Shown in pieces: positions 6,112 through 12,490 of a stretch of 18,910 nucleotides of DNA. This DNA is from JAJPHY01 sp040754475. Lineage in GTDB: Bacteria; Actinomycetota; UBA4738; HRBIN12. Location: contig JBFMCN010000043.1 of the NCBI GenBank assembly GCA_040754475.1, forward strand, positions 1 to 18,910, given 5' to 3'. The translations under genes and the position numbers were made by a program. Below the pieces are notes generated by a model. The model saw only the letters and a program-made list of their open reading frames with translations, searched no databases and had not been told where the DNA came from. Positions within the stretch are counted from its first letter, which is position 1. Each line of letters starts with the position of its first letter.

Positions 6112-6405
6112 ATGACCGCAAGCCAGCGGATGGGCTCGTTCAGCAACGGTATGGAGATGCTGAACAGTACCGACGGGCACCGTCGCATCGGTCGCTTCAG
6201 CGACGGGATGGAGAGGCTGAGCGCCGATCACGTGTATCGGCGGGTCGGCCGGTTCTCCACCGGCGAGGAGGTGCTGGCTGAGGGCCCGAGCCACATTCGG
6301 GTCGGCCGGTTCTCCGACGGGCAGGCAGTGCCCAGCGGCCTTCTGCGCATCGCGTTCCCCGGGGCGGAGCCCGAGGAGGAGTTCGAGGCGAGGAGGATCG
6401 CCTGA
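6112..6405 (+). CDS. 97-aa protein of four 19-residue G-[RS]-F-S-x-G repeats
   Basis: The protein is built of four repeats with an exact 19-residue period. Cores are RMGSFSNGMEML (6-17), RIGRFSDGMERL (25-36), RVGRFSTGEEVL (44-55) and RVGRFSDGQAVP (63-74), followed by a short acidic tail (EPEEEFEARRIA). The linkers are variable and polar. It has no cysteine, signal peptide or membrane segment. The pattern of an aliphatic-Gly-x-Phe-Ser-x-Gly turn suggests stacked beta-hairpins or short linear ligand motifs. I do not recognise a family. It has the best ribosome site in the window, its own terminator-like hairpin 20 bases downstream, and probably its own transcript, so it may be abundant. A repeated-core peptide precursor is conceivable, but no modifying enzyme, protease or dedicated transporter lies next to it. 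Confidence 0.82.
   Translation: MTASQRMGSFSNGMEMLNSTDGHRRIGRFSDGMERLSADHVYRRVGRFSTGEEVLAEGPSHIRVGRFSDGQAVPSGLLRIAFPGAEPEEEFEARRIA
6127..6333 (+). repeat. Four-copy 57-base repeat inside the 97-aa gene
   Basis: Repeat starts are at 6127, 6184, 6241 and 6298, exactly 57 bases apart. Copies 3 and 4 share an identical 18-base core beginning CGGGTCGGCCGG. Copies 1 and 2 are more diverged at DNA level but conserved in protein, which suggests old internal duplication under selection. Confidence 0.85.
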
Positions 6406-6424
6406 CGTCGATGCCGTCACGAAG

Positions 6425-6455
6425 AAGGGCCGGCCCGCGGACTGGGCCGGTCCTT
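6425..6455 (+). terminator. Strong hairpin terminator after the repeat gene
   Basis: AAGGGCCGGCCC (6425-6436) pairs with GGGCCGGTCCTT (6444-6455): twelve pairs including one G-U, with a 7-base loop. It starts 20 bases after the stop codon. There is no U-tract after the stem, but the stability and position fit a GC-rich actinobacterial terminator. The following ~100 bases up to 6558 show no supported gene. Confidence 0.65.
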
Positions 6456-6558
6456 GGTGGCGGCGACGCGGTCCTTTGCCCCCGGCCTCACCGAGCCCAG
6501 CCGGGTACCTCGACGAGGTCGAGACGGCACTCCGAGCCCGCGCCCGGTAGCTAGGCTG

Positions 6559-6762
6559 ATGGGCGAGATGAAGAACACCGAATGCACAGTCCGGTTCTCG
6601 ACCTCTCGCGGCGTTGTTCAGACGTGGCACCGGGACGGTCGCGGCTGGATCGAGACCTCCTCGCGCGGCATCGAGCGGCGGGCGACGGCGGAGCAGCTCC
6701 TGTCCCACCTGCTGCCTGCACTCGAGCGTGGGTACCCGAAGGTGACGGTCGAGAAGCGATGA
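6559..6762 (+). CDS. Small conserved-looking protein of unknown function
   Basis: A 67-aa protein (or 64 aa from the second ATG at 6568). The first half predicts a beta sheet (ECTVRFSTSRGVVQTWHRDG, then GWIETS), and the second half a helix (RATAEQLLSHLLPALERG) ending in a strand YPKVTVEKR. The layout looks like a compact alpha-beta domain, but no family is recognised. Upstream GTG 6454 lies within the terminator hairpin and would add an uninformative 35 residues. The ribosome site is weak for both ATGs. Its stop overlaps the start of the DUF1801 gene by 4 bases (ATGA), so the two are coupled and possibly functionally linked. Confidence 0.7.
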   Translation: MGEMKNTECTVRFSTSRGVVQTWHRDGRGWIETSSRGIERRATAEQLLSHLLPALERGYPKVTVEKR

Positions 6763-7136
6763 CGGCTCGGTACACGGATGCACCGAGCAGTGTCGAGGAG
6801 TACCTGGCTGCTCTCCCCGAAAGGCAGCGCGCCGCGCTGGAGCGACTGCGCGAGACCATCAAGACCGCTGCGCCGCAGGCGACGGAGGGGATCAGCTACC
6901 AGATGCCGGCCTTCAAGTACCGGGGGGCGCTCGTCGCCTACGCCGCGTTCAAGGATCATTGCAGCTTCTTCCCGATGAGCTCGAAGCTCATCGAAATGCA
7001 CAAAGACGAGCTGAAGGGGTTCGAGACCGCGAAGGGGACGATACGGTTCCAGGTCGACAAGCCACTCCCTCCGGCACTCGTCAGGAAGATCGTGAAGGAG
7101 CGGATCGCCCAGAACGAGGGGCGCAAGGCTCGCTGA
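6759..7136 (+). CDS. DUF1801 (YdhG-like) protein
   Basis: A 125-aa protein with the standard DUF1801 layout: SVEEYLAALPERQRAALERLR at the N-terminus, then EGISYQMPAFKYRGALVAYAAFKDHCSFFPM in the core, and a C-terminal TIRFQVDKPLPPALVRKIVKERI. Related Bacillus YdhG/Fra is a frataxin-like iron chaperone, but many DUF1801 members are uncharacterised and I would not assign iron binding here. The ATG at 6759 overlaps the stop of the preceding small gene, and the family N-terminus begins at that point. It converges with the AbiE-type operon; a 10-base direct repeat GCTCGCTGAG (7128-7137 and 7149-7158) spans its stop codon. Confidence 0.88.
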   Translation: MTARYTDAPSSVEEYLAALPERQRAALERLRETIKTAAPQATEGISYQMPAFKYRGALVAYAAFKDHCSFFPMSSKLIEMHKDELKGFETAKGTIRFQVDKPLPPALVRKIVKERIAQNEGRKAR

Positions 7137-7174
7137 GCGCGGACCAGAGCTCGCTGAGTGTGCGCCGGGGCGCG

Positions 7175-7786
7175 TTACGCTCTAGCCCCGATCAATGCCT
7201 TGGCAAGGCCCCTAGCCACGAGAGTTCGAAGGCGTGGTCGTGCGACACGGTTCGTCCACTCCTCGATCTTCTTCTCGCGGAACCCCTTGGGGAGCTCCAG
7301 CTCGGGCAGGTGGGTCTGACCGCCGCGCGGCGCGCCCAAGTAGACGGTGTCGAACAGCGCCTTCTCAGGAGTCGCGAGATAGCCGGCCTCCTCCGAGCCC
7401 TCGTAGCCGTCGAAGAGCTCCGCGGTAAGGTGATGGATCGAGAAAGTGCCGACTGTGGTGCTGACCTGCTGAGTTCGGTCCAGCGACGCCACGAATACCA
7501 GGCGCGGGACCTGCTCGATCATGCTGTGCCTGGCTAGTGCCGACCAGAACGAGACGTACGCAGGGAACGGCGCCGTTAGGTACGGCGGAACGGCGAAGGG
7601 ATCGACGGTTGGGCAAAGAGCCCACAGACCGCGACGCAGGCGGCGAGCAAGGCCGGCCTCTTCGAGCAGGCGCAGGAGTTGGCTGGCGCGGCTGATGGAC
7701 ACCCCAAGCCGGACGGCCGCCTCGCGCGTCTCGATGATCGGCCGCTGAAGCCGAAGCAGGTCGCCGAAGGCGTCGGTGGGCTTCAC
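7175..7786 (-). CDS. abiEi: AbiEi-family antitoxin / transcriptional regulator
   Basis: A 203-aa protein. The N-terminus is a winged helix: REAAVRLGVSISRASQLLRLLEEAGLARRLRRGLWAL (residues ~21-57). The C-terminal domain has the family mark ATPEKALFDTVYL (138-150). AbiEi proteins repress their own operon through the wHTH domain and neutralise the AbiEii nucleotidyltransferase; in type IV systems this is without stable contact. It starts with GTG 7786, overlapping the toxin stop by 4 bases (GTGA), so it depends on coupling to the toxin gene for translation. The gene order is toxin first, the reverse of the classical abiE operon. The same frame stays open upstream through the toxin gene in an arginine-rich, low-meaning translation, so that extension is rejected. 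Confidence 0.85.
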   Translation of the reverse strand: MKPTDAFGDLLRLQRPIIETREAAVRLGVSISRASQLLRLLEEAGLARRLRRGLWALCPTVDPFAVPPYLTAPFPAYVSFWSALARHSMIEQVPRLVFVASLDRTQQVSTTVGTFSIHHLTAELFDGYEGSEEAGYLATPEKALFDTVYLGAPRGGQTHLPELELPKGFREKKIEEWTNRVARPRLRTLVARGLAKALIGARA

Positions 7787-8547
7787 CGGAGTTCCATGAG
7801 CCGTTCCGCGACGAAGGCCTGCGTCTGATCCCAGGCGGCCCGGTCGTCGTAGAGCTCGACGGCCTCGGGATCGAGGAATCGCACGACCTGATCGCGGAAC
7901 GCATCGAATGGCAGCTCGAGGGTCCGCTCCAAGGCCACGTCGAGGATCTGCGGTTCGATATCCTCCGCTCTGACTGCATCCCGGTGTCCGCGCAGGAGCA
8001 GCTCGAGATCGAACACGTCGCGGGCCTGCGTCTCGGAGCGGTGGGCGAGTGCGCCGATCTTCTGTTCGATCGCTGCGTCCGCCGTGTAGTGGAGCAGGGT
8101 CGGTGCACGCAGTGCATAGGGCGCCACGACACGGTCGGGTACCGCGTCGAGGATCCGCCGCGGATCCGCGGAGCGGTGGCTGAACTCGATCTTCGTGTGC
8201 ACCGGCGCCCGGCGTCCGCTCACCGCGATCGATGGCTTCCAGCGCTGCGTCGTCGGGGTCTGCTCGGGCTTGGTGATGTCTTGCACGGCCAGACCCCCGG
8301 TGCGAAGCAGCATCTCGGTGGTCGGCGATGCGAGGACCCCGTCTACCTTCTCCTCCAGCTTCCAGGGCTCGATCTCGACGGCGTCGAGGTCGATGTCCTC
8401 GGAGTAGCGCCGGCTGTCGAAGAAGTACCGAAGGTTGGCACCGCCCTTCACCACGTACCTGGCTCGGTCGAGTCGTGCCTGCAGGACCTGGAGGAACGTG
8501 AGGTGAAAGAACTCGATGATGCGCGCGTCGTCGAGTTGTCGAGGCAT
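7783..8547 (-). CDS. abiEii: AbiEii/AbiGii-type nucleotidyltransferase toxin
   Basis: A 254-aa protein of the DNA polymerase beta-like nucleotidyltransferase toxin family (PF08843, DUF1814). Motif I is VVKGGANLRYFFDSRRYSED followed by IDLD: Gly35-Gly36, Ser49 and the paired acids Asp51/Asp53. Further family points are KIEF (119-122), IEQKIGALAHR with Lys163, and RDVFDLELLLRG (176-187). All expected catalytic positions appear present, so it should be active. Such toxins inhibit growth, in MenT-type relatives by adding nucleotides to tRNA, and AbiE systems can give phage abortive infection. The ATG at 8547 has no Shine-Dalgarno but lies six bases after a TATCGT -10 element, suggesting a leaderless transcript. 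The partner AbiEi gene follows with a 4-base overlap. Confidence 0.88.
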   Translation of the reverse strand: MPRQLDDARIIEFFHLTFLQVLQARLDRARYVVKGGANLRYFFDSRRYSEDIDLDAVEIEPWKLEEKVDGVLASPTTEMLLRTGGLAVQDITKPEQTPTTQRWKPSIAVSGRRAPVHTKIEFSHRSADPRRILDAVPDRVVAPYALRAPTLLHYTADAAIEQKIGALAHRSETQARDVFDLELLLRGHRDAVRAEDIEPQILDVALERTLELPFDAFRDQVVRFLDPEAVELYDDRAAWDQTQAFVAERLMELR

Positions 8548-8552
8548 TCACT

Positions 8553-8596
8553 AACGATACAGAATGCGTAGTACAGGCGCAATATCTTGTATCGTT
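8553..8596 (-). promoter_or_regulatory. Leaderless-type promoter and inverted-repeat operator of the AbiE operon
   Basis: On the minus strand TTGCGC (8582-8577) and TATCGT (8559-8554) are 17 bases apart, and the toxin ATG follows six bases later, so transcription should start at or beside the A of ATG. A perfect 9-bp inverted repeat, AACGATACA (8553-8561) and TGTATCGTT (8588-8596), covers the -10 with one arm and lies just upstream of the -35 with the other. The region is clearly less GC-rich than its surroundings. AbiEi proteins autorepress through inverted repeats, so this is a plausible operator. Confidence 0.65.
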
Positions 8597-8660
8597 GATC
8601 CAAACAAAGTGCGGTTCCGGACGCGATCCCCATGCGAGACGAAGCCGCCCGCCGCCCGAT

Positions 8661-9344
8661 CTACCTGGGCTCCGCTTCTTCGCGCTCCCCCGGCCTCACC
8701 AAACCGGCCTCGTAGGAAGTGATGACCGCCTGCACCCGGTCGCGGAGTCCGAGCTTCTCCAGGATGTGGCCGACGTGCGTCTTCACGGTGCTCTCCCCGA
8801 CGAAGAGCGTGCCCGCGATCTCGGCGTTCGACATCCCTCGGGCCACCAGCCGGAGGACCTCGACCTCCCGCTCGGTCAGCACCTCGAGCCGGGCGGCGGC
8901 AGGTCCGGCAGGCAGTCGGCGCGCGAATTCCTCGACCAGTCGACGGGTGACCGAGGGGGCGAGCAGGGCCTCTCCCGCAGCGGCCACCCGTACCCCCCGG
9001 ACCAGATCCTCGGGAGGTACGTCCTTTAGCAGGAACCCGCTGGCCCCCGAAGCGAGGGCTTCGAACACGTACTCGTCCAGGTCGTAGGTTGTGAGGATCA
9101 CCACCCGCGGGGTGGGAGCCGCCGACAACGCGGTGATGCGCTTGGTGGCCTCGATGCCGTCCAGGTTCGGCATCCGGACGTCCATCAGCACGACGTGCGG
9201 GAGGAGTCGGCGCGTCATCTCGACGGCCTCGACGCCGTCTCCGGCCTCTCCGACGACCTCCATGTCCTCCTGGGCGTTGACGATCATGCGGAATCCCGCG
9301 CGAACGAGCGCCTGGTCGTCGGCGATCAGGACGCGGATGGTCAC
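8661..9344 (-). CDS. NarL/LuxR-family response regulator
   Basis: A 227-aa two-domain regulator. The receiver (residues 1-~120) has acidic D9/D10 in LIADDQ, phosphorylation site Asp55 in LMDVRMP, Thr85/86 in ILTTYD and Lys107 in LLKDVPP. The DNA-binding GerE-type helix-turn-helix spans ~155-215 (LTEREVEVLRLVARGMSNAEIA, then FVGESTVKTHVGHILEKLGLRDR). It starts with GTG 9344, which overlaps the kinase stop by 4 bases (GTGA), so kinase and regulator are coupled. The partner is the histidine kinase encoded just upstream; the likely target is the divergent ABC transporter operon at 10792, although no operator was identified with confidence. Confidence 0.93.
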   Translation of the reverse strand: MTIRVLIADDQALVRAGFRMIVNAQEDMEVVGEAGDGVEAVEMTRRLLPHVVLMDVRMPNLDGIEATKRITALSAAPTPRVVILTTYDLDEYVFEALASGASGFLLKDVPPEDLVRGVRVAAAGEALLAPSVTRRLVEEFARRLPAGPAAARLEVLTEREVEVLRLVARGMSNAEIAGTLFVGESTVKTHVGHILEKLGLRDRVQAVITSYEAGLVRPGEREEAEPR

Positions 9345-10615
9345 GGCTGCTCGGTCCCCGGCGGGTCGGTGATCGCAATCGGTCCTTCACCCGTCGCGCC
9401 GGCTTCGGCCTCTGCGACGGGGAGGTGGGCTTCGACGCGGAAGCCGCCGGTCGGCGAAGGTCCGGCGTGTAGCTCTCCGCCCACGAGAGCGGCGCGCTCC
9501 CGCATCCCGATGATCCCCTGGCCGTCGGCGGCGCGCTCCGGCATCCCCTGGCCGTCGGCCGCGCGCTCCGGCACCCCCGGCCCGTCGTCGGTCACCACGA
9601 TGTCGAGGTCTCGAGCGCCGCGACGCACCAAGAGCTCGACCTTCGCGCCGGGCGCGTGCTTGATGGCGTTCGTGAGGGCCTCCTGCACGATCCGGTAGGC
9701 GGAAAGATCCACCACGGCAGGGAGGTCTCCGACTTCTCCCTCGACCCTGGCCTCGACGCGAAGGCCCGCCTCGCGCCCTCGGATCACCAGGGCGTCGAGC
9801 CGCGCGAGCGTCGGTTGGGGACCGAGCGCCGGCGGCTCGTGCTCCTGCTTCCGAAGGACCCCAAGCAGCGTCCGAAGCTCAGACAGCGTCGATCGTGCGG
9901 TGCGCTCGATCAGCCCGAAGGCCTGGGTCGCCTGCTCGGGATCCCCGTTCGAGGTCGCCCGGGCCGCCCCGGCCTGCACGGCGATCACGCTCACGTTGTG
10001 CGCCACAACGTCGTGCAGCTCCCTGGCGATCCGTCCTCGCTCCTCGTCGGCGGCTTGCCGGGCGTGCTCCTCACGTTCGCGTTCGAGCCTCGCCGCTCGC
10101 TCTTCGAGTTGCGCGAGGTACGCGCGGTGAACTCGGGTGCGATCGCCGAACACCCATGCGGCTCCGGACCCGAAGGCCGTCCCCGCCAGGTGACCGAGGT
10201 TCCCCGGCTCACCGGTGACCACCACGGTGGTGAATGCGGCCGCCATCGCCCCTACCGAGAGGGCGCCCACCACGATCCTGGCTAGACGATCCCCGTACAG
10301 GGCGGCCGCGAACACTCCGAACAGGACTCCGGCGCCGATCGCCTCGCGGGTGATGGAGAGCGCCGAGACGGCGAAAGCAGCGCAGACAACCGCGAGGACC
10401 GGCCCCGGGTGGCCCCGGCGCCAGAGCAGCGGGATCGTTCCGAAGGGGAGCGCCGCCAGGGCGACGACCACAGATTCGTGGGCCCGGAGCGCCGCGTGCG
10501 CGAGAGGCGGACCCGAGAGCAGGAGCGCTGCCCCGACGACGATCCAGTCGATCTGCCTGGGCGTGAACCGTCCGGCCAGCCAGAACCCCGCGCGCTGCGG
10601 GCTCTCCGATTCCAT
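9341..10615 (-). CDS. Sensor histidine kinase (HisKA_3, DesK/LiaS-like) with duplicated ATP lid
   Basis: A 424-aa membrane kinase. The N-terminal ~155 residues hold five or six hydrophobic segments with very short loops, so it has no large sensory domain and probably senses within the membrane, as intramembrane-sensing kinases do. A coiled coil (167-190) leads to HisKA_3 RGRIARELHDVVAHNVS with phospho-acceptor His201. The HATPase domain has the N-box ALTNAIKHAPG (Asn316) and the G1 box DDGPGVPE (343-350). Between G1 and the GIIGMRERAALVGG box, ten residues (GMPERAADGQ-like) are present twice. The catalytic residues are intact. The ATG at 10615 has only a weak GAGAG site. The gene is divergent from an ABC transporter operon, the common kinase/regulator/ABC arrangement. 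Confidence 0.92.
   Translation of the reverse strand: MESESPQRAGFWLAGRFTPRQIDWIVVGAALLLSGPPLAHAALRAHESVVVALAALPFGTIPLLWRRGHPGPVLAVVCAAFAVSALSITREAIGAGVLFGVFAAALYGDRLARIVVGALSVGAMAAAFTTVVVTGEPGNLGHLAGTAFGSGAAWVFGDRTRVHRAYLAQLEERAARLEREREEHARQAADEERGRIARELHDVVAHNVSVIAVQAGAARATSNGDPEQATQAFGLIERTARSTLSELRTLLGVLRKQEHEPPALGPQPTLARLDALVIRGREAGLRVEARVEGEVGDLPAVVDLSAYRIVQEALTNAIKHAPGAKVELLVRRGARDLDIVVTDDGPGVPERAADGQGMPERAADGQGIIGMRERAALVGGELHAGPSPTGGFRVEAHLPVAEAEAGATGEGPIAITDPPGTEQP
9514..9573 (-). repeat. Two tandem 30-base repeats in the kinase ATP lid
   Basis: Copy A (9514-9543) and copy B (9544-9573) are 29/30 identical, differing only at 9531/9561. Each encodes ten residues of the form (V/M)PERAADGQG. 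The repeat is in frame and lies between the G1 and G2 boxes. The near-identity points to a recent slippage duplication. Confidence 0.93.
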
Positions 10616-10709
10616 CGCTCTCGACCATAGCCGCAGGACACGGCCGCCGCATCCGTCTGAGTGAGGATCGCCGGCCTTCGCAAATCCGCCTCCGGGTGGA
10701 GACCGAATG

Positions 10710-10729
10710 GCCGCCGGGGCGATGGCGGC
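10710..10729. other. Inverted repeat in the kinase/ABC divergent region
   Basis: GCCGCC-ggggcgat-GGCGGC, with 6-bp arms, lies in the 176-base gap between the kinase start (10615) and the ABC ATPase start (10792). A TAGGTT (-10-like, TAnnnT) follows at 10745-10750 for the rightward operon, without a clear -35. The repeat could be a regulator site, but GC-only palindromes are expected by chance in such DNA. Confidence 0.25.
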
Positions 10730-10791
10730 GCGTCGACCCGGGCCTAGGTTCGACCTCGAGCGACGAAGGCAAACCGAGGGAGGGAGTGCCC

Positions 10792-11712
10792 ATGTCGGTT
10801 ATCCAGGTACACGAGCTGACCAAGCGTTTCGGGTCGGTGCTCGCCGTCGACCGCCTGAGCTTCGAGGTCGACCGGGGAACGGTGGTGGGCTTCCTCGGCC
10901 CGAACGGAGCCGGCAAGACCACCACCCTCCGGACGCTCCTCGGTCTGGTGAGGCCCACGGACGGCACCGCCACGATCAACGGGAAGGCGTATGCGGAGCT
11001 TGCCGATCCACTCCGGCACGTGGGCGCGGTGCTAGAAGCGTCGAGCTTCTACCCGGGCCGAAGCGCCCGGAACCACCTCAGGGTGCAAGCGCTGGCCGGC
11101 GGGCTCGATCCGGGCCGGGTCGAGGAGGTGCTCAAGCTGGTCGAACTGCAGGAGGCAGCAAGACGCAAGGTCGGGGAGTTCTCCCTGGGGATGCGTCAGC
11201 GACTCGGCATCGCCACCGCGATGCTCGGCGATCCGGAGGTGCTGATCTTGGACGAGCCGGCCAACGGGCTCGACCCCGAGGGGGTCCGGTGGCTCCGCGA
11301 GCTGGTCCGAGGGCTGGCCGAGGAAGGCCGGACCGTGCTGGTGTCGAGTCACATCCTGGCCGAGGTCGCGCAGACCGTCGACAGCGTTGTGATCATCGAT
11401 CGGGGCCGCCTGGTCGCCCAGTCCTCCCTGGAGGCGCTCACCGCGGGAACTCGGCGCGTCGTTCGAGTCAGGACTTCCAGGGCCCAGGAGCTCGCCGCCG
11501 CGATCGGACACGACGGCGTGAGGGTGGAGCACGTGGCCGCCGACCGGCTCGAGATCACGGGTACGACCCCCGAGCGCGTTGGGATGCTGGCCGCGGAGCT
11601 CCGGATCCCGATCCTCGAGAGCACGACCGAAGCCGCGGACCTCGAGGACGTCTTCTTCCGGCTCACCGCCGCAGTTCCCGCACGGGAACCCGAACAGGAG
11701 GTTGCCCGATGA
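10792..11712 (+). CDS. ABC transporter ATP-binding protein
   Basis: A 306-aa ATPase of the antibiotic/bacitracin-type (BcrA-like) group. Walker A is GPNGAGKT (36-43). The Q-loop position has Glu82 in GAVLEASSFYPG, as is usual in this subgroup. The signature is FSLGMRQR (130-137), Walker B is VLILDEPANGLDPEG (150-164) and the switch is His187 in LVSSHIL. The last ~80 residues form the usual C-terminal extension ending ADLEDVFFRLT. The ATG at 10792 has GAGGGAGGGAG upstream; the 32-codon longer frame lacks similarity. It overlaps its permease by 4 bases and is transcribed away from the kinase/regulator pair that probably controls it. It should power export or resistance; the substrate is unknown. 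Confidence 0.93.
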   Translation: MSVIQVHELTKRFGSVLAVDRLSFEVDRGTVVGFLGPNGAGKTTTLRTLLGLVRPTDGTATINGKAYAELADPLRHVGAVLEASSFYPGRSARNHLRVQALAGGLDPGRVEEVLKLVELQEAARRKVGEFSLGMRQRLGIATAMLGDPEVLILDEPANGLDPEGVRWLRELVRGLAEEGRTVLVSSHILAEVAQTVDSVVIIDRGRLVAQSSLEALTAGTRRVVRVRTSRAQELAAAIGHDGVRVEHVAADRLEITGTTPERVGMLAAELRIPILESTTEAADLEDVFFRLTAAVPAREPEQEVAR

Positions 11713-12470
11713 TCCGTCAGATCCGCACCGAGCTGCTGAAGCTCCGCACGATCCGGCTCCCCCTCGGCCTCCTGGCCGCTGCGGCAGGGCTCACCGCGCT
11801 GTTCACCACCCTGGGAGCGGCGAATGCGGGGGGCGCCGGGCACATGGCGCCACCACCCCTCTACGCGGCGGCCGGTGTCTCGAGCCTGCTGGGTCGAAGC
11901 AGTCTCGCCATGCTGCTGGCGGCCGTGTTCGGGATCACGGTCTCGAGCGGGGAGTTCCGTCACAGCACGGCCACCGCGACGTATCTCGCGACGCCGAACA
12001 GGGCTCGGGTCCTGATGGCGAAGGCGACGGTCGCCGCCGCGGTTGGATTGCTGTTCGGTGTGGTGGGCGCTGCCCTGACGACCGGGATCACCCTGGCGTT
12101 CGTCGCCGCGAAGGGCTACTCGTTGACGGTCTCAGGCATCACGATCGCGCGCTTCGCGGCAGGGGCGATCGTCGGGTCCGGGCTCCTCGCCGCGGTGGGT
12201 GTTGGCCTGGGATCGCTGATCCGCAGCCAGCTGGCGGCCATCGTCACGGTATTCCTGTGGGCCACCTTGGTGGAGCAGCTCATCGGGGGCCTGTTCGACT
12301 GGATCCAGCCGTACCTACCGTTCACCACAGCGGGGACGATGGCGGGGGCGGTTCTTGGGGGAGACACCAGCGCGCTTCCCTTCGCCGCGGCTGCAGCACT
12401 CGTTGCAGGGGTGGCGGTGGTCGTCTCGGGCGTGGCCGCACGCACGACCGTCCAGGCAGACATCTCGTAG
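11709..12470 (+). CDS. ABC-2 type permease (BcrB/YhaP-like)
   Basis: A 253-aa membrane protein starting MIRQIRTELLKLRTIRLPLG, the typical cytoplasmic entry of ABC-2 permeases (TELxKLRT) before the first hydrophobic helix. About six membrane segments follow (roughly 18-36, 57-80, 106-135, 153-178, 182-200, 226-245). The motif ITVSSGEFRHSTATATYLATPNR (~75-97) is the coupling region of this family (GEFRHGT). It would form the membrane part of the exporter with the ATPase encoded upstream, to which it is coupled by an ATGA overlap. Only 20 bases separate its stop from that of the oppositely oriented hydrolase gene. Confidence 0.92.
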   Translation: MIRQIRTELLKLRTIRLPLGLLAAAAGLTALFTTLGAANAGGAGHMAPPPLYAAAGVSSLLGRSSLAMLLAAVFGITVSSGEFRHSTATATYLATPNRARVLMAKATVAAAVGLLFGVVGAALTTGITLAFVAAKGYSLTVSGITIARFAAGAIVGSGLLAAVGVGLGSLIRSQLAAIVTVFLWATLVEQLIGGLFDWIQPYLPFTTAGTMAGAVLGGDTSALPFAAAAALVAGVAVVVSGVAARTTVQADIS

Positions 12471-12490
12471 GAGAGTGCTCAGGGAGCTGC

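Noticed and set aside
6127..6333. A short CRISPR-like array, because of the regular 57-base spacing.
   Set aside because: Repeats are in frame, differ at DNA level but match in protein, and lie within one ORF with ribosome site and stop; there are no identical direct repeats with unrelated spacers.
7162..7173. GCGCC-gg-GGCGC palindrome between the DUF1801 and AbiEi genes as a terminator.
   Set aside because: A five-base GC stem with a two-base loop is too short to be stable as drawn and is expected by chance in this composition.
7787..8551. N-terminal extension of the AbiEi frame across the toxin gene (458-aa ORF).
   Set aside because: The extra residues are Arg/Pro-rich frame-shadow sequence, while the toxin in the other frame matches its family throughout. 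GTG 7786 gives a normal AbiEi length.
10707..11708. N-terminal extension of the permease frame over the ABC ATPase gene (587-aa ORF).
   Set aside because: It is an out-of-frame shadow of the ATPase; the permease starts at ATG 11709 with the typical TELLKLRT entry.
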